DNA from: Pseudophaeomoniella oleicola
Lineage: Eukaryota; Ascomycota; Eurotiomycetes; Phaeomoniellales; Phaeomoniellaceae
DNA length: 64,000 nucleotides
Direction: 5' to 3'
NCBI GenBank assembly: GCA_003868215.1
Contig: QWDQ01000072.1
Span: forward strand, 1 to 64,000
The notes beneath the pieces are model-generated. The model saw nothing but the letters and a program-made list of their open reading frames with translations. It ran no database searches and was not told where the DNA came from. Below are positions 34,919-46,874 of the stretch, one piece after another (positions within the stretch are counted from its first letter, which is position 1; every line of letters begins with the position of its first letter). The translations under genes and the position numbers were made by a program.

Positions 34919-37900
34919 TTATGGTTGTTCTGGCCCTGTTGCATGTTCCGATTGTTGACCGTGTTCTGATGCTTGGTTACGATGTTCCTGATGCTGTCGG
35001 TCTTGATGCCCTTGCTCATAAGCCGGGGGTTCATGTGCGTTGCTTTCGTGATCGGCGGTACCAGTACCACCATAGTTTGACGTCGGGTCGTGAAAATAGT
35101 TCAGGACATCGGAAGGGAGATATTCTAACCATGGGATCATGGTCAACATACTATCGTCATTATCGGTCCTATCTGCGAGGGAAAATGCGTAACCACCACT
35201 GGGGCCACCAGCAGGATCGTTGATGTTGTTGAGTTGGTTGTATGCAGGATTGTTGATGTTGAGGTCGACATTAAGGTTGATGTCTTGCGCTTCGATTGAC
35301 AGGGTGTCCGCAAACGAGGGCAGGATAGGGACGTCATAGGTGTAAGGTGACAGGTGTTGATGAAAATCTAAGTTGAACGGATTGGGTTGGGCTTCAACAG
35401 CGCAATGTGCCGACACGTGAGAACCAGCGTGAGGATCCATATGCGAAACGTGATCATTGTTGTTTACCTTAGGTCTGGAACTTGTTGAAGAGGGAGAATT
35501 GAGGTTGAGAAGCAGGTCGACATCGGACAAGGGCTGCGTCTGGGGAGTATGCTGTGAAGAAAGATGTTGTGTTAGTGGTGAGCTTATAGTCGTACTACCT
35601 GACATTTCAGGAGTGTTGGATTGTGGTAAATGCTGGTATATTTTGCCAGGTGCGTGTTGAAACATGCTTTCTGATTGAAGTTGGCCCATTCCCGGTCCTT
35701 GCAGGGTTGGACGACTTGTCGAGTCGCTCGGTCCTGCAGGAGGTGCCGAGTAAAGAAGACTCAAGTTTGGGTTGGGAGAGTTCATGGTACCTGTCAAAGA
35801 CCATCCGATAGGACCGTTGACATTTGGAGGCCACATCTCATTCGATGCGTTAGATTCTCGCCGTTCCTGTGACATCCTGGGATAGGAAACGGAGTGGTTA
35901 TGTGCAAGACTTCCTCGCCACCCAGGTGAGGTGAAAGCTGGAAACTTTTTGGGCATTTCGATGGCGCTTTCTACGTCTTCACTTGTATACAACAATGGAT
36001 CCATGATCCCTTTCGACTTCTGATCAAGAGCTGTTAGTATGTACCTTGTACCAGCCCAGTAGCGTTCCAGTGACTTTAATGCCTTGTAGCACCGTTGATA
36101 ATTCTGGTTTGCTGCCGAGGCTAGCAAGGTATGCTTTGCGAATCTTTCGGGTTTGAGCTTTGACGCCTGCTTTGCTTGTTGCGTATTGCCGGTAGCGGGT
36201 TCTGAGACATTCGCACCTTGGGGTGTGGTTGACCTCGTTGGCGAACTTGATGAGCAATGCACAATTTCTGCCAAAAATGCACAAGCAGCGATATAAATTG
36301 GTTGTGTAGTGAATGGATTCCCAATAAAGCTTTTCGCATCAATGAGCTCTGCGAACGCAAGTATATCTGCGATTGTCTTCGCCGATGATATAGAGAGTTC
36401 ACGGCTATCAGGAAAAAGCTGTTGAATATGGTCTCCGAACGAGTTCAACAATGTTGGCTGATGAAGCAGGACGATCAGAGCGTGGAACCAGAAATGAAGA
36501 AGAATGAAATTTGTCCCTTGCCCAGCTTTGACATAGTGCTGGAAATTGACTGCGTTGAAGTGAAGTTTAGGAGACAGACGTTGATAGATTCCAGTGAGAT
36601 CCTTTTCCATACTTGCGAGCCTCTTCAGGGTCTCAGGGGTGACGTGTTGGATTTCCTTAATGCTGTTGAGCACATCAGCCGCTCGGCCATATATATGAAT
36701 AATCCTGATCATCGGAGGGAACGGAGCAGGCCATGCATTGGCTGATACATCTTCGGACCGGAATGGAAACGATATCTCAATGTCTTTGTCCCGAAGCGTC
36801 ACGGGACGACCTGTTCCAGATGAAACGACACGATCGAGGAAGAATACTGCGTAGAACGTATCGATCCGCTCCCGTTCGTGTGCTTGCCGATCATCAATGC
36901 TAACTATCACCTGGGCTTCTGAACGAGCTCGTTCCTTTCGCAACCTCTTTTCTTCTTGCTTTATTAGTTCCCTCTGTTCCTGCTCTCTTTCAATTTCCTC
37001 ATTGCTTCCGGCCAACCCCTTTTTGGCTATCTTTGGAGTAGGACCCACGCGACCTTCCAGCAGAAGGCCTTCAAGCTTGTGCATGCCAATGTCTTGAACC
37101 ATGCGGATGGCCAAGCCTAGATACATCCAGAGGCCGCTATCGTGATTTGAACCGAACTCATCGTAGGCGAGAAGTAGACAAGCCTGCACGACGGCCACTG
37201 TAGGATAGGCGAAAGTATCAATGACCGCAGACATGGCACGTTGTGTGAAGTGCTGGCCTCGAAAGGCTGGTTGGACTTCGTTACCATCATCGACTTCGAG
37301 AGTCTGCTCATTGGGCGTTTTCAGCAATGGATGATCCGAAAAGCGTGCTCCCAAAGCGCACACAGCGTCCACCAAAATAGCGTCGACGCATTTACCCTCG
37401 AGGTCCCGAATAAAGCGCTCTCTCTGTAGGAAAGGATAGTTACAACCCAGATGTGTGAAGAATAATTCACAAAGATGCTTCACCAGTGCTGACACTGGAG
37501 ATAAATCGTTCGGTGTATAATATGCTATCTCAGCCGCTTCAGCAGGTTCCGGCTGCACTTGTGACGGGGGCTTCCCAAAGCCTGGTTGAGGTTTACTTGA
37601 AGGTATGTAACTGGGGGATTCTGAGGCAACTGTCAGCATGATCAACACTGCTCCATGAGAAAAGTGCGAAAATCAACACGTATCAAACGCATCAAATGCA
37701 CCAGAACACAGTCAATGAGACCACGTACCTCCAATACTAGAGTAATCCCAAGGCCGAGGACCCAGACGGAAAACCATCTGCTTGTAACCAGGAACGATAG
37801 CAGTGGGACCGAAGTATCTGAAATATGGAACTCTATTTCGCTGCAAGTTGCTCTGGGTAGTCCCGGTACTTGCTGGGCTCTGTTCTTCAGAAGGATCGAT

Positions 37901-38550
37901 TGAGCCATATTTCGGGACAGTGGCCGGTGATCGATGAGTTGTCAGTGGCGACAAACTGCTAGTCCTCGGAAGGGTGGGCAGCGCAGGCTTTGGAGAAAAG
38001 GCTCTTATTGCAGCACTGAAAGTCGATGTCTCAGTCGTAGAGCTAGAGTCCCCATCGTCTTCGTCGCTAGCCTGCGTTCGTGACACTTTTGGGGGATGGT
38101 TTGCTGACTCGGCATAGCCAAAGCAAGCGTGACCATTGTCTGTGCAAGTTTTGCATACTACGTACCGTCAGCCAACCTTCAAGGAATAGTGCTTAGCGCA
38201 AAGTCGGCATAAACATACCAGGACGTTCACCGGAGCACCTAGTCTTCCTCCTGCGACACGTTTGGCAGCTACCACGAGACAATATTAGTATACGATCTTT
38301 GCGAAAGTGAATAACCAGATAATAACAAGTAGAACCTGTGTCGCCAGGTAGATATGTAGGATACAATGTCCCGATGACGGCCCAGCCGAGGCTTACGAGG
38401 GAAATGGAACAAGCATATTGGAACTCACGCAGCATTTATCCTTCTCCTCTTAGCGTGCGGTAAGCCATTGGACGGCACAAATCGAATTTGCTTTGGTTGT
38501 GTACGAGCATTGCCTGGCGTGGAATCAGATGCAATGCCACTCAGGCTCAT
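34919..38550 (-). CDS. Zn2Cys6 transcription factor with fungal_trans domain
   Basis: Four exons: 38550-38429, 38268-38219, 38157-37729, 37620-34919; 1100 residues. The zinc cluster is C42-x2-C45-x6-C52-x6-C59-x2-C62-x6-C69, preceded by a basic AKRRRINA block. Two of the introns (160 and 61 nt) fall at residues 41 and 58, inside and beside the cluster. A block RVPYFRYFGPTAIVPGYKQM precedes the fungal-specific middle-homology region at about residues 240-560 (LVKHLCELFFTHLGCNYPFL, ACLLLAYDEFGSNHDSGLWMYLGLAIRMVQDIGMH). A charged Glu/Lys/Arg coiled coil interrupts it. The C-terminal third is Asn/Ser/Gln/His-rich, as in activation regions. Target genes cannot be told from sequence. Confidence 0.92.
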
Positions 38551-39858
38551 GTTTTGCTTGTATCAGCCCCAGCTACCGGGTGGACCGTAGGTATGGAGGT
38601 CTTCCTGGCCAGCATCGGCGCCCATGAGAAATGATCTTGCTTGTAAGTATTGTACCCTGCAACATCAGGTGGTACTGCCAGCCCAGCTGATAGCCACCAA
38701 GTCATGTACTCGAATGGTCGCGAAAGAGTGAGTGTGTAGAAGCTGAAGCCAGGACCAACTCGCATTACACTTACATCGTTCAAGGTAAAACGATTAGATG
38801 GCAGAAGGACTGTGAGAGACGACAACGTCATCCAGAGTTTTGGATCGCGAGAACGAGAGGAGGCGACCGGTGTCGATCCCACGGAACAACAAATGCGGGG
38901 GGCCACCACTCCACACTCTTTCATCAGCGTATCCCTCGTTACCTTGTTCATGTACTACCTACCTATACCTTACCGTAGGTACGTATCTTCGATACCTTGA
39001 TACTGTAGGTACTAGTAAGTTTGGGAACACTGGTATCAATTCTCCCAAGGTGATGGGTATGCCGATTTATCCATTCATTCGGAATGTTATAGCGTGACGA
39101 AACTATATGTAATTATCAATGGTCTTGCTCGGGGATTTCAGCATGATTATAGATTCTACCAGATCGACTTTTACTTGGCTTATGGATGGAGGAAGCTTCT
39201 GAACAACTTGCTCATAACAGGTCCATTGTCCTGCCGGAAAGTTGAGTCTCATGAATTGGGCATCTAATCCATTAATCAAAAGGGAGGAACATGAAGTCGG
39301 TGGTATCTTCAGAGAGATACGTGAACTTGAATTGCTGCTTCGGAATACCCTTTTGGGCGATAGCGTTAGCCCACTAACTTACCCTAACAATGGTAACAAT
39401 GGTAAACCCACAGCGCCTTATAGATATTATCCAATTATATCATTCTCTTCAAATACTACGTAGTAAGAAAGATCGGTAGGCCTAGCGAGTTGAAACGGTG
39501 GGGGTGTTCTTTGAGGAAAGGGTTCTCTCTTCCTACCGATTATGGTTATCCGAAGCATTATCACCTGCAAACCAGGCCTGAAACGTGTGACAGATGGACA
39601 ACCTCATGAGCATGTTCATACCTGGTGCAAAGCTTACGGCATACCTACGCAGACCTGCTTTCTATACTCATCGGTCATTTCAATTACCCATCATTAGCAG
39701 AAAAAGTAGGGTATCTTATCAGGCTATGGTACGCTGAAATCTGGACTACATACGATCAACGCTCAAACTATGGCCCCAAGGTCATCAAAGCTCGCCTGCT
39801 AATGCTCCAACCTATTTGTCAAGATTCAATCCTTTGCGCCAATACAGCCTCCTGTGGT
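38551..39858. other. Intergenic region
   Basis: 1.3 kb between two minus-strand genes, expected to hold the promoter of the Zn2Cys6 gene and the 3' UTR of the next gene. It contains a palindrome copy at 39454-39465. Short frames here have no motifs. Confidence 0.5.
39454..39465. repeat. Palindrome TACTACGTAGTA (dispersed family)
   Basis: Exact 12-bp copy in intergenic DNA. Confidence 0.8.
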
Positions 39859-41562
39859 TCAGGATATGTCTGTCAAGTCCTCCAGTTCTGTGTCATTCTC
39901 TACAATGGCAGGAAGGGTTGCCGAAGTGACGTCTGCGGTTCCACTCTGAGCGATTTCACTCTGAGAAGTTTCTGTGATTGTCGCTATGGCGGTGGCGGTG
40001 GCTGTCATTGTCGCGGTGGTAGTCGTAGTCAGAGCCGTTGTGGTGGTTGCGATCACGGTGCTTATCACTGTCTCTGGCACAACAACCGGTGTCATGACGG
40101 CAGCTACCGGCTCAGGGACTGTGACTGATCTCGTTCCTGCGATGCTCGCGAGCCATACCACCAACATGCTCAACAAAATGATCCCAATGTTCCTCTTGTC
40201 ATCCACGAGTCGACGTAAGTAAGCCAGGGTTAGGTCACCCAACGATGCTTGAAGTGCAGGTTGTAGTGACTGAGACATATCATGACTGCCACGTGGCCAT
40301 TGTTGTTGAGCTCCTGGGATCTCAACAGGCTCGTCGTTCAGACCATCGATGTCGTCTTGGGTCGATTTGCCTGCCGAACCATAGACTTCTCGTTCTCGCT
40401 CATCTACAGTCTGTTCATCCTGCTCCGTGGTGGACATAAGGTGGGCCAAGTGTGCCTCGGCATCCCTCCTAACGTCTTCAGGTAACCACACTCCAACCTC
40501 AACATCGATCTTCTCCATTTCACTCCACGCAGCGGACCATGCACCGGCTCTCATGAGACCGTTGGCTGCATAAACCCTGATCTCCCACTTGCGATCTTCG
40601 TCTGTTTCAACTTTCTTGCCGCAATCTGGGCATGGGTGGCCATGGAACTCAGCGTCATCATCGTCACTCTGAATGGGTTCGGCTTCGTCACCGACGTTGC
40701 CCAGATAATGACCAGACCTAATTCGAGGTTGAGAAAGTTCCAAGCTCTCTAGCAGCTTTTCTTCCAGAAGATTGTAGTCATCTCGCGGGTGCGGAATCAG
40801 GACTCCACGAGCCTTGACCTCGTCGTTGTCCCCAACTTTGTCATTCAACAACTTCCACCGGCGCCAATACTTCTCTGGAAGCACATCTTGTAGCAAGTCC
40901 GATAACGTGGAAGCATGTGGAACTGAGATCCTGGGTGGCAGCAAAGTACAATGTAACAAGACCAGGGGGTATTCTTTTTTCAATGGGGATTGTTTCTGCG
41001 CTGAGATGCGCGATTTCCTTTTGGTTGGTGATGATGTTGTGGAGCTTCTCCCTGAGAAGTTTGACAAGCGGCCTGACATCTGTGAATCCCTTCGACGCTG
41101 TGCAATACTAAATCCGTCATCGTCTCTCATTTGCATCGCTATCACCGAGCTTGGATGCCTAAAAGCCGATCCATAGTCCCTATCGCCATTGCGATCCGAT
41201 GATTTCAAGGAATGTGCGGAACTTCTGATAGTGTCCTGGCCATTGATGCTCTTAGCGGGAGTGATGGGCGTGTCAGGTTTGTCGAAGGGGGATACTACCA
41301 CTGAAGCGGGCAGAGAGCTGATGGACGATCGACTCGAGACAGTGGTGCCATTTAGTCGTGCAATCTCCTCGTCGGTATTCTCGTCGTGCCCAGACTGGGC
41401 GGAGGAGTCGTCGTAAACTCCTGAGAAGTTGTAGTCATGCTTCTCGCTTGAAGGAGAAAGTACAGAATCATCGTAGTTCATGCTTACGTCGTTGGAATGC
41501 GGAGTGGTCGTCACATCGTCGACATCAGTTTCCTGCGGGGTATGGAATGCAGAGGTCTCCAT
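39859..41562 (-). CDS. Conserved fungal single-pass membrane protein, unknown function
   Basis: Intronless, 567 residues. The N-terminal ~190 residues are Ser/Thr/Asp-rich and probably disordered, followed by a folded region starting EYPLVLLHCTLLPP with 'DLLQDVLPEKYWRRWKLL'. A zinc-ribbon-like half-site HGHPCPDCGKK lies near residue 310, then WEIRVYAANGLMRAGAWSAAWSEMEKIDVEV. One hydrophobic span (IGIILLSMLVVWLASIA) lies near residue 475, after which a Thr/Ala/Val-rich tail runs to the end. From memory, homologues are often labelled 'pathway-specific nitrogen regulator', but nothing in this sequence (no DNA-binding domain) supports that role. A nuclear-envelope or ER location is plausible. Confidence 0.75.
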   Translation of the reverse strand: METSAFHTPQETDVDDVTTTPHSNDVSMNYDDSVLSPSSEKHDYNFSGVYDDSSAQSGHDENTDEEIARLNGTTVSSRSSISSLPASVVVSPFDKPDTPITPAKSINGQDTIRSSAHSLKSSDRNGDRDYGSAFRHPSSVIAMQMRDDDGFSIAQRRRDSQMSGRLSNFSGRSSTTSSPTKRKSRISAQKQSPLKKEYPLVLLHCTLLPPRISVPHASTLSDLLQDVLPEKYWRRWKLLNDKVGDNDEVKARGVLIPHPRDDYNLLEEKLLESLELSQPRIRSGHYLGNVGDEAEPIQSDDDDAEFHGHPCPDCGKKVETDEDRKWEIRVYAANGLMRAGAWSAAWSEMEKIDVEVGVWLPEDVRRDAEAHLAHLMSTTEQDEQTVDEREREVYGSAGKSTQDDIDGLNDEPVEIPGAQQQWPRGSHDMSQSLQPALQASLGDLTLAYLRRLVDDKRNIGIILLSMLVVWLASIAGTRSVTVPEPVAAVMTPVVVPETVISTVIATTTTALTTTTTATMTATATAIATITETSQSEIAQSGTADVTSATLPAIVENDTELEDLTDIS

Positions 41563-42095
41563 AGAACCTTTCGGATGTACGCAGACAGATCAATTGCTAA
41601 CTTAGCAGAATAATTAGTAGAGGATGGAATTCAATAACGTGGTGAAATCATAAATCATAAAATATGCCAGCAGAAGCATGGAAAGGAAAAGACGGACTTG
41701 ACGCCAGCAACATTGGATCTCATACAGAACATTGCCGTGGTCAATGCTTCACACCCTGAAAGTCGATTGTTGGTGATTAGCAGAAACAGGAATAGCGGAT
41801 TGTTGGCAAAGCAACGATGTCCAGCGGACGACCAGCCCGTGCAAACGGCTATTTCTCTAGGGCCCCCGTCATTATGCAATTTCTTATTGGATCTCGACTT
41901 ATCTCCCTGTTTCTCCCGATAAAACCGCTGCCATCACTCACCAACTTTAATGCCGAGTCCCGACCGCTTTTCTTAGCCTTGTTCAATCTTTTCAACTTCA
42001 GCGACAACTCAAACATCACCATTGACCAGTGAACACCATCTGCTTTCTGTCCATCGCCTTGATTCTCTCATCTCTCCACTCAATCTTCATACACA
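41563..42095. promoter_or_regulatory. Divergent promoter region, membrane protein / MIR1
   Basis: 533 bp between divergent start codons. The 200 bp before the MIR1 start are C/T-rich (for example 41890-41945 and 42005-42092), as is common upstream of highly expressed fungal genes. Confidence 0.5.
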
Positions 42096-43281
42096 ATGTC
42101 TGCCACCGTGCCTCCATCATCAACAGGCTCCACTAAGTTGGATGCCGTCGCCCAGAAAGCTGCTGCTGCAGAGCCAGGAAAGCTCAGCGGTGTTGCCCTC
42201 TACTCCAGATTCGCCTTCGCTGGTGCAGTCTGCTGTGCTCTCACCCACGGTGGTCTTACTCCAGTTGATGTGTGAGTATATCCAATGCAAGATGCGTCAA
42301 CTCTTCGATGACGCGAGAGTGTTGCGATGTCCATTATTCTGCGAATCGATGCTGACCTCATGCGATAGCGTCAAGACAAGAATTCAGCTGGACCCTGTCA
42401 CATACAACCGAGGTCTCTTCGGTGGATTCAAGCAAGTTGTTCAAAATGAGGGTGCAGGTGCGCTGTTGACTGGGTATGTGTTTCGGCTCTTTTCATGTCG
42501 GCAACGGGAGTGCTGATCCTCACAGTTTGGGCCCAACCGCCGCCGGTTATTTCCTTCAAGGTGCCTTCAAGTTTGGAGGTTACGAGTTTTTCAAGCAACA
42601 ATGTATCGACAAGTTCGGTTACGAGGCTGCTGCAAACAACCGAACTGCCGTCTATATCGCCTCAGCTGCTTGTGCTGAATTCTTGGCCGACATCGCTCTG
42701 TGCCCATTGGAAGCCACCCGTATCCGTCTCGTCTCCGATCCCAAGTTCGCTACCGGTCTCGTTTCTGGTTTCAGCAAGATCGTCAGCAACGAGGGTGTCG
42801 GTGCCCTGTACGGCGGATTTGGTCCAATTTTGTTCAAGCAAGTTCCATACACTTGCACCAAGTTCGTTGTCTACGAGAAAGTCGCAGAGGCCGTCTGGAA
42901 GAACCTCGTTGACAAGGAAACCGCTTCCGATGGCACAAAGACCGTTGTCAACCTGGGCTCTGGTCTCATGTCTGGTTTCGCCGCTGCTATCATCTCACAA
43001 CCTGCCGACACCATGCTTTCCAAGATCAACAAAGTCAAGGCTGCTCCAGGTGAGGGTACTACCAGCCGTCTTATCAAGATCGCCAAAGAGCTCGGTATCA
43101 AGGGTTCATTCGCTGGTCTCCCAGCCCGTCTCTTCATGGTTGGTACTTTGACCGCCGGTCAATTCGCCATCTACGGTGACATCAAACGGGTAAGTTACTC
43201 CCTTCCTCACAATCTCTTAGAAGCTAATGAAAATTTCAGGTTCTTGGTGCTGTCGGTGGTGTCGAGATTGCAGCGAAATAG
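42096..43281 (+). CDS. MIR1: Mitochondrial phosphate carrier
   Basis: Four exons: 42096-42271, 42369-42473, 42526-43189, 43240-43281; 328 residues. Three mitochondrial-carrier repeats are visible, each with a PxD/ExxK/R signature: [22 protein letters not shown] and [12 protein letters not shown]. Other hallmarks match the Mir1/PiC branch rather than Pic2: [76 protein letters not shown]. The carrier imports inorganic phosphate with protons across the inner membrane for ATP synthesis. The first intron interrupts the first signature motif between V and VKTR. The last exon encodes only 13 residues. Confidence 0.95.
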
Positions 43282-43719
43282 ATGGCGTGTTCTCCATGCT
43301 TTCTGTGCTTACGATAAGGGTCCTGCCTCTTCATGAATATGCATTTTTGCGACAAGAGTTATGTGTATGCGATCTGGCGGCTGGGAATTCGATTTCCAAT
43401 CTAGATCTCAGACTCTTTAGACTGTATAATACACGTTTGGATCCTCACGAGCATCTTTGTTCGCGTCACATAATTCATTATGCATGCTCGTATTTATATT
43501 GATTCATATAATACTGAAACATATCTCGCTAGTGCTTTGTGTCTCTTAATATAACCGTTCTTTGTGCCTCTTAATATAATTGTTCCATTTCTCCTACCTC
43601 GTTAGACTCATCTCCTCTCATTTATCCGTGTAATCTTTCTCATTTCCTCGTCTGCTGGTATAACGGGCTATCTATCATCTACCTCCTATCACTCATCCTT
43701 TTTGCCCTCTCTGTTCCAT
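43282..43719. other. Intergenic between convergent genes
   Basis: 440 bp of AT-rich 3' UTR sequence, containing an imperfect 25-bp tandem duplication at 43535-43584. No gene seen. Confidence 0.6.
43535..43584. repeat. 25-bp tandem duplication
   Basis: Two adjacent 25-nt copies beginning CTTTGTG and sharing CTCTTAATATAA. They differ at three positions, all C/T transitions. Confidence 0.75.
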
Positions 43720-45962
43720 TCAACTCAGACCCTTTCTTTTCTCATTCTTCACAACAGCGCAATCCTTCCACGCCTGCGCCACATGCTCATAAGTCTCGAA
43801 CGAGATCTCCCCCTCACTCGCTTCCATCCTCTGGAACTCGATGATCCTTTTGACGAAGCGATCGATCATGCCGATGATATGGCTTCGGCCCGAGGACTCC
43901 GGGTGCCAGATCAGAGCGAAAACGGAGCCGAATCCTGGTAGGCCGCCGGGGGGGAGGTCTGCTTCTTCTTCTTCTTCTTCGTCTTCTCCGATGTTGCATT
44001 CGTTCTCCCATAGGTAGATGAAGCGGTCCCACCACATTTTCTCGACGACGTCGACGGGGACGTAGCCGTGTGAATTGGGGTTGTAGGGGTAGAATCCCAT
44101 CGGCGTCATGTCTTCGGTGTACCAGCTTGTAGGTATTTCGATCAGGTCTGTGGCCGGATTGGATTCGGTGGTCGGTGGTGGGAGCGGGTGCATCCAAGAA
44201 CTTGCTGGTTTCGTCCAGTCGGGGACGTGGGGTGGAGGAAGATCGAGCGGTTCGGGGAGAAAGTATGGGAGACTGTCGTGGGCGTTCATGCTGGAGTCGT
44301 ACAGGAAGTTGTACTCTTTAAGGAGAGAGACGGTGGTCTCGCGGATTTGATAGAGAGGGGCTCGATACCCGACTGGTGGGCGGTGCTGCGGGTGTAGGTC
44401 CGTGGCAAGTTTGATGCATTTCTCAAGGACATCGCGTTCTTGCTCTGGGGTCATCTGATAAGCTCCTTCGTGGGAGTAGCCGTGGAGACCAATCTCGGCA
44501 CCGGACTTGACGATCGCAGCTGTCTCTGAGGGGAACGATTCGATGCTATGGCCCGGAAGGAACCAGGTAATGCTGGAGGCAATGTTGTATTTGGAAAAGA
44601 GCTTCAAAAGCCGTGGGACACCCACCCGCGCAGAGAAGAGACCCGCAGAATAGTCACTGATCGTATTTGAAGGGTGTTGGCCTGTACCAAGGTATCCAGA
44701 AAGGGCGTCGAAGTCGACAGAAAGGGAGATACGAAGCCGGCGACGAGGCCGAGAGGCTACCCTAATCGGCATGGACGTGGGAACGGATGGAGTTGGCTGA
44801 GAAACTGAGGGAGCGTCTTTCGCAGAATCCTTGACCACGTCTTCATACTTCCAGATCAGGCGTCCTTCCATTCCTCCATCTATACTCAGACACTGGCCAC
44901 TTATATGCCCTGCTGCTCGATGGCTGGCTAAGAACGCCATCGCTCGCGCAACGTCTTGCGGCTTCGCCAGCTTTTTGAGGGCGACACTGGAGTGCATCAG
45001 CCGCATATACTGTTTGACCTTGACAATGCCACTCACGTTGCTTGGGCTTCGGCCCACATCTCCTTAGGGTCATCCAGCCTTCCATCGATCAAAGGCGTAT
45101 CGACCCAACCGGGAGCCACAGCATTGATACGTGCCTTCTGGTTGACCCTCACGATTTCATTCTTGGTCCCTTGCACCAGACCATACTGTAGTCCTGCCTT
45201 TCCTGACGCGTACTCGGCATGGCCTTCTTGCCCGAATTTACCGGTCTCACTCCCTGTAATGACAATGGCTAGGTTCTCGATCTCTCGGGAGTTATCCCCC
45301 TGCCATTGTACCACACCACGCATGAAGTGTTTGACTGTAAGGTATGTCCCCCGCACGTTAACGGAATTGACATTGTCCCATACTGACACGTCGATTTCCC
45401 AGATGGGTGGATGGGCAGATTCGTTAGTGATGCCAGCGTTAGCGACCAGTATCTGCGGTGGCTTCCCATAATGGGAAGTTGCATCTTTGAAAGCGTCTGC
45501 GACTTGGATCTCGTTCCTAAGATCGGCTTGCACGTAGTGGTATCGAGGCTGCTCCACGATATCGCCACTGTCCGGTTTAATATCAAGTCCTGTGACGAGA
45601 CAACCTTGGCCTAAGAAAGGGTATTCCGCAGTCAGAACGATGATGATAACTCTGTAATTCTCTGTAATTCTCTTTACTCTAGATAGCAATGATGTCTTGG
45701 GTGTACATTTCATAAGATCACCACATATACGGAGATTGAATGAGCATGTGAAGTAGCCATTGACAGGCTTGAGACAACGTTATACGTACTTCCAAAGGGA
45801 AAACAGCGACAACGAGTGAAAATCACAGGACATTCGATTATAGCAAAAACGGGACATATACATACTAAGAAATTCTTGTACAGCTGCCTTTCCTATCCCA
45901 CCTGCTGCTCCTGTGACGAGGACATGGAAGTCTTCAAGGGCGAGGAATGACATGACCATCAT
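43720..45962 (-). CDS. Fusion protein: short-chain dehydrogenase + polysaccharide deacetylase
   Basis: Three exons: 45962-45866, 45610-45037, 44986-43720; 645 residues, one continuous frame across both domains. Residues 1-270 are an SDR: HVLVTGAAGGIG cofactor loop (G18-G24), VANAGI, S153, Y166 and K170 in YASGK, and the C-terminal GQCLSIDGGM. A Ser/Pro-rich linker (~272-305) leads to a NodB-like deacetylase at ~308-640: metal Asp in SVDFDALS (D315/D317), HGYSHE (H392, H396), PVGYRAP, and the closing FALIWHPES. The deacetylase is closest in style to cytoplasmic PgdA/PuuE-like enzymes rather than secreted chitin deacetylases; there is no signal peptide. A Glu-rich loop is encoded by a CTT microsatellite. 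The first intron is 255 nt. Alternative in-frame starts: 45959 and 45953. Confidence 0.85.
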
Positions 45963-46198
45963 GACTATGATCTCAAGTGCCTGGCAGACACCAAAAGAAA
46001 AAAGGAATCCCTTAGTTTACTTGATCAGGGTCCAGATTCACAGGCCTGTCGGAGATGATTAGAGAGAAGATGCACAAACTATCCTCACCACCTTTCCATC
46101 TGCCACGACGAGGTACACATTTCAACATTCAATTGACGTTACCAATATACTTCATCTGTGGCTCATGACGGCACGCTACTGTCTGGCCTTTGTGTAGG

Positions 46199-46226
46199 CT
46201 ATGAGCTATGAGCTATGAGCTATGAG
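46199..46226. repeat. Heptamer tandem array (CTATGAG)x4
   Basis: Four perfect 7-nt units, followed 21 bases later by a second array whose unit differs by one base. Confidence 0.9.
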
Positions 46227-46247
46227 CTACAGGCTGTGGATTCTTAG

Positions 46248-46275
46248 CTATTAGCTATTAGCTATTAGCTATTAG
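46248..46275. repeat. Heptamer tandem array (CTATTAG)x4
   Basis: Four perfect 7-nt units; the unit is the neighbouring CTATGAG with a single G-to-T difference. Confidence 0.9.
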
Positions 46276-46874
46276 CAGCGGCAATCGACTGTAACCCTTG
46301 CGCTACTTCAACCTCAATCACGGAGACCCTTTCCTACTCAAGGTTAGTCGCCCTTCATTCACTTCGGAGCTCCAGGACGATTTGCTTGAGCCTCGTAATA
46401 ATTACTACTACGGTATGATAGCAGGCAAGCAGCTTTGCCTATCACTATCAGACTTATCTCCACCGAACAAGCAATTCGCGTTTGTCAGTTGCAACTGTAA
46501 CATTTCCACTTGCATATCACGGCTGATATGAACGTCTCCCCAGTGCGGGTCGTAGAACGTCTGGAATACCCGGAACAGGCTCGCAGGCTCTCGATTATGC
46601 GAAAACACTTGTCAAAAGATACTGATAATTCTTCATTGCGTGTCCACGACACTGGTATTTCCACCTTGAAGCATCCTCAATCTACGGCCCAGCGCGTTAA
46701 CAGCGCTTTCCAAGGCCCTTTTTCTTACTTATCTCTGTAATGTCGCAGCGTGCCATTGCCATTCTTTGTTTACATACTATGTAGTACAGCAATGATCCAA
46801 GACGGTGGCCCTGTCGCATCAAAGGGTCGATAACTGGAGACAATCTACCAACCCCAGCCCTGGTATCTACTACG

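Noticed and set aside
39625-40128. Gly/Cys-rich plus-strand frame
   Set aside because: Antisense to the Thr/Ala/Val-rich tail of the membrane-protein gene; the composition is a reflection of that repeat-like coding sequence.
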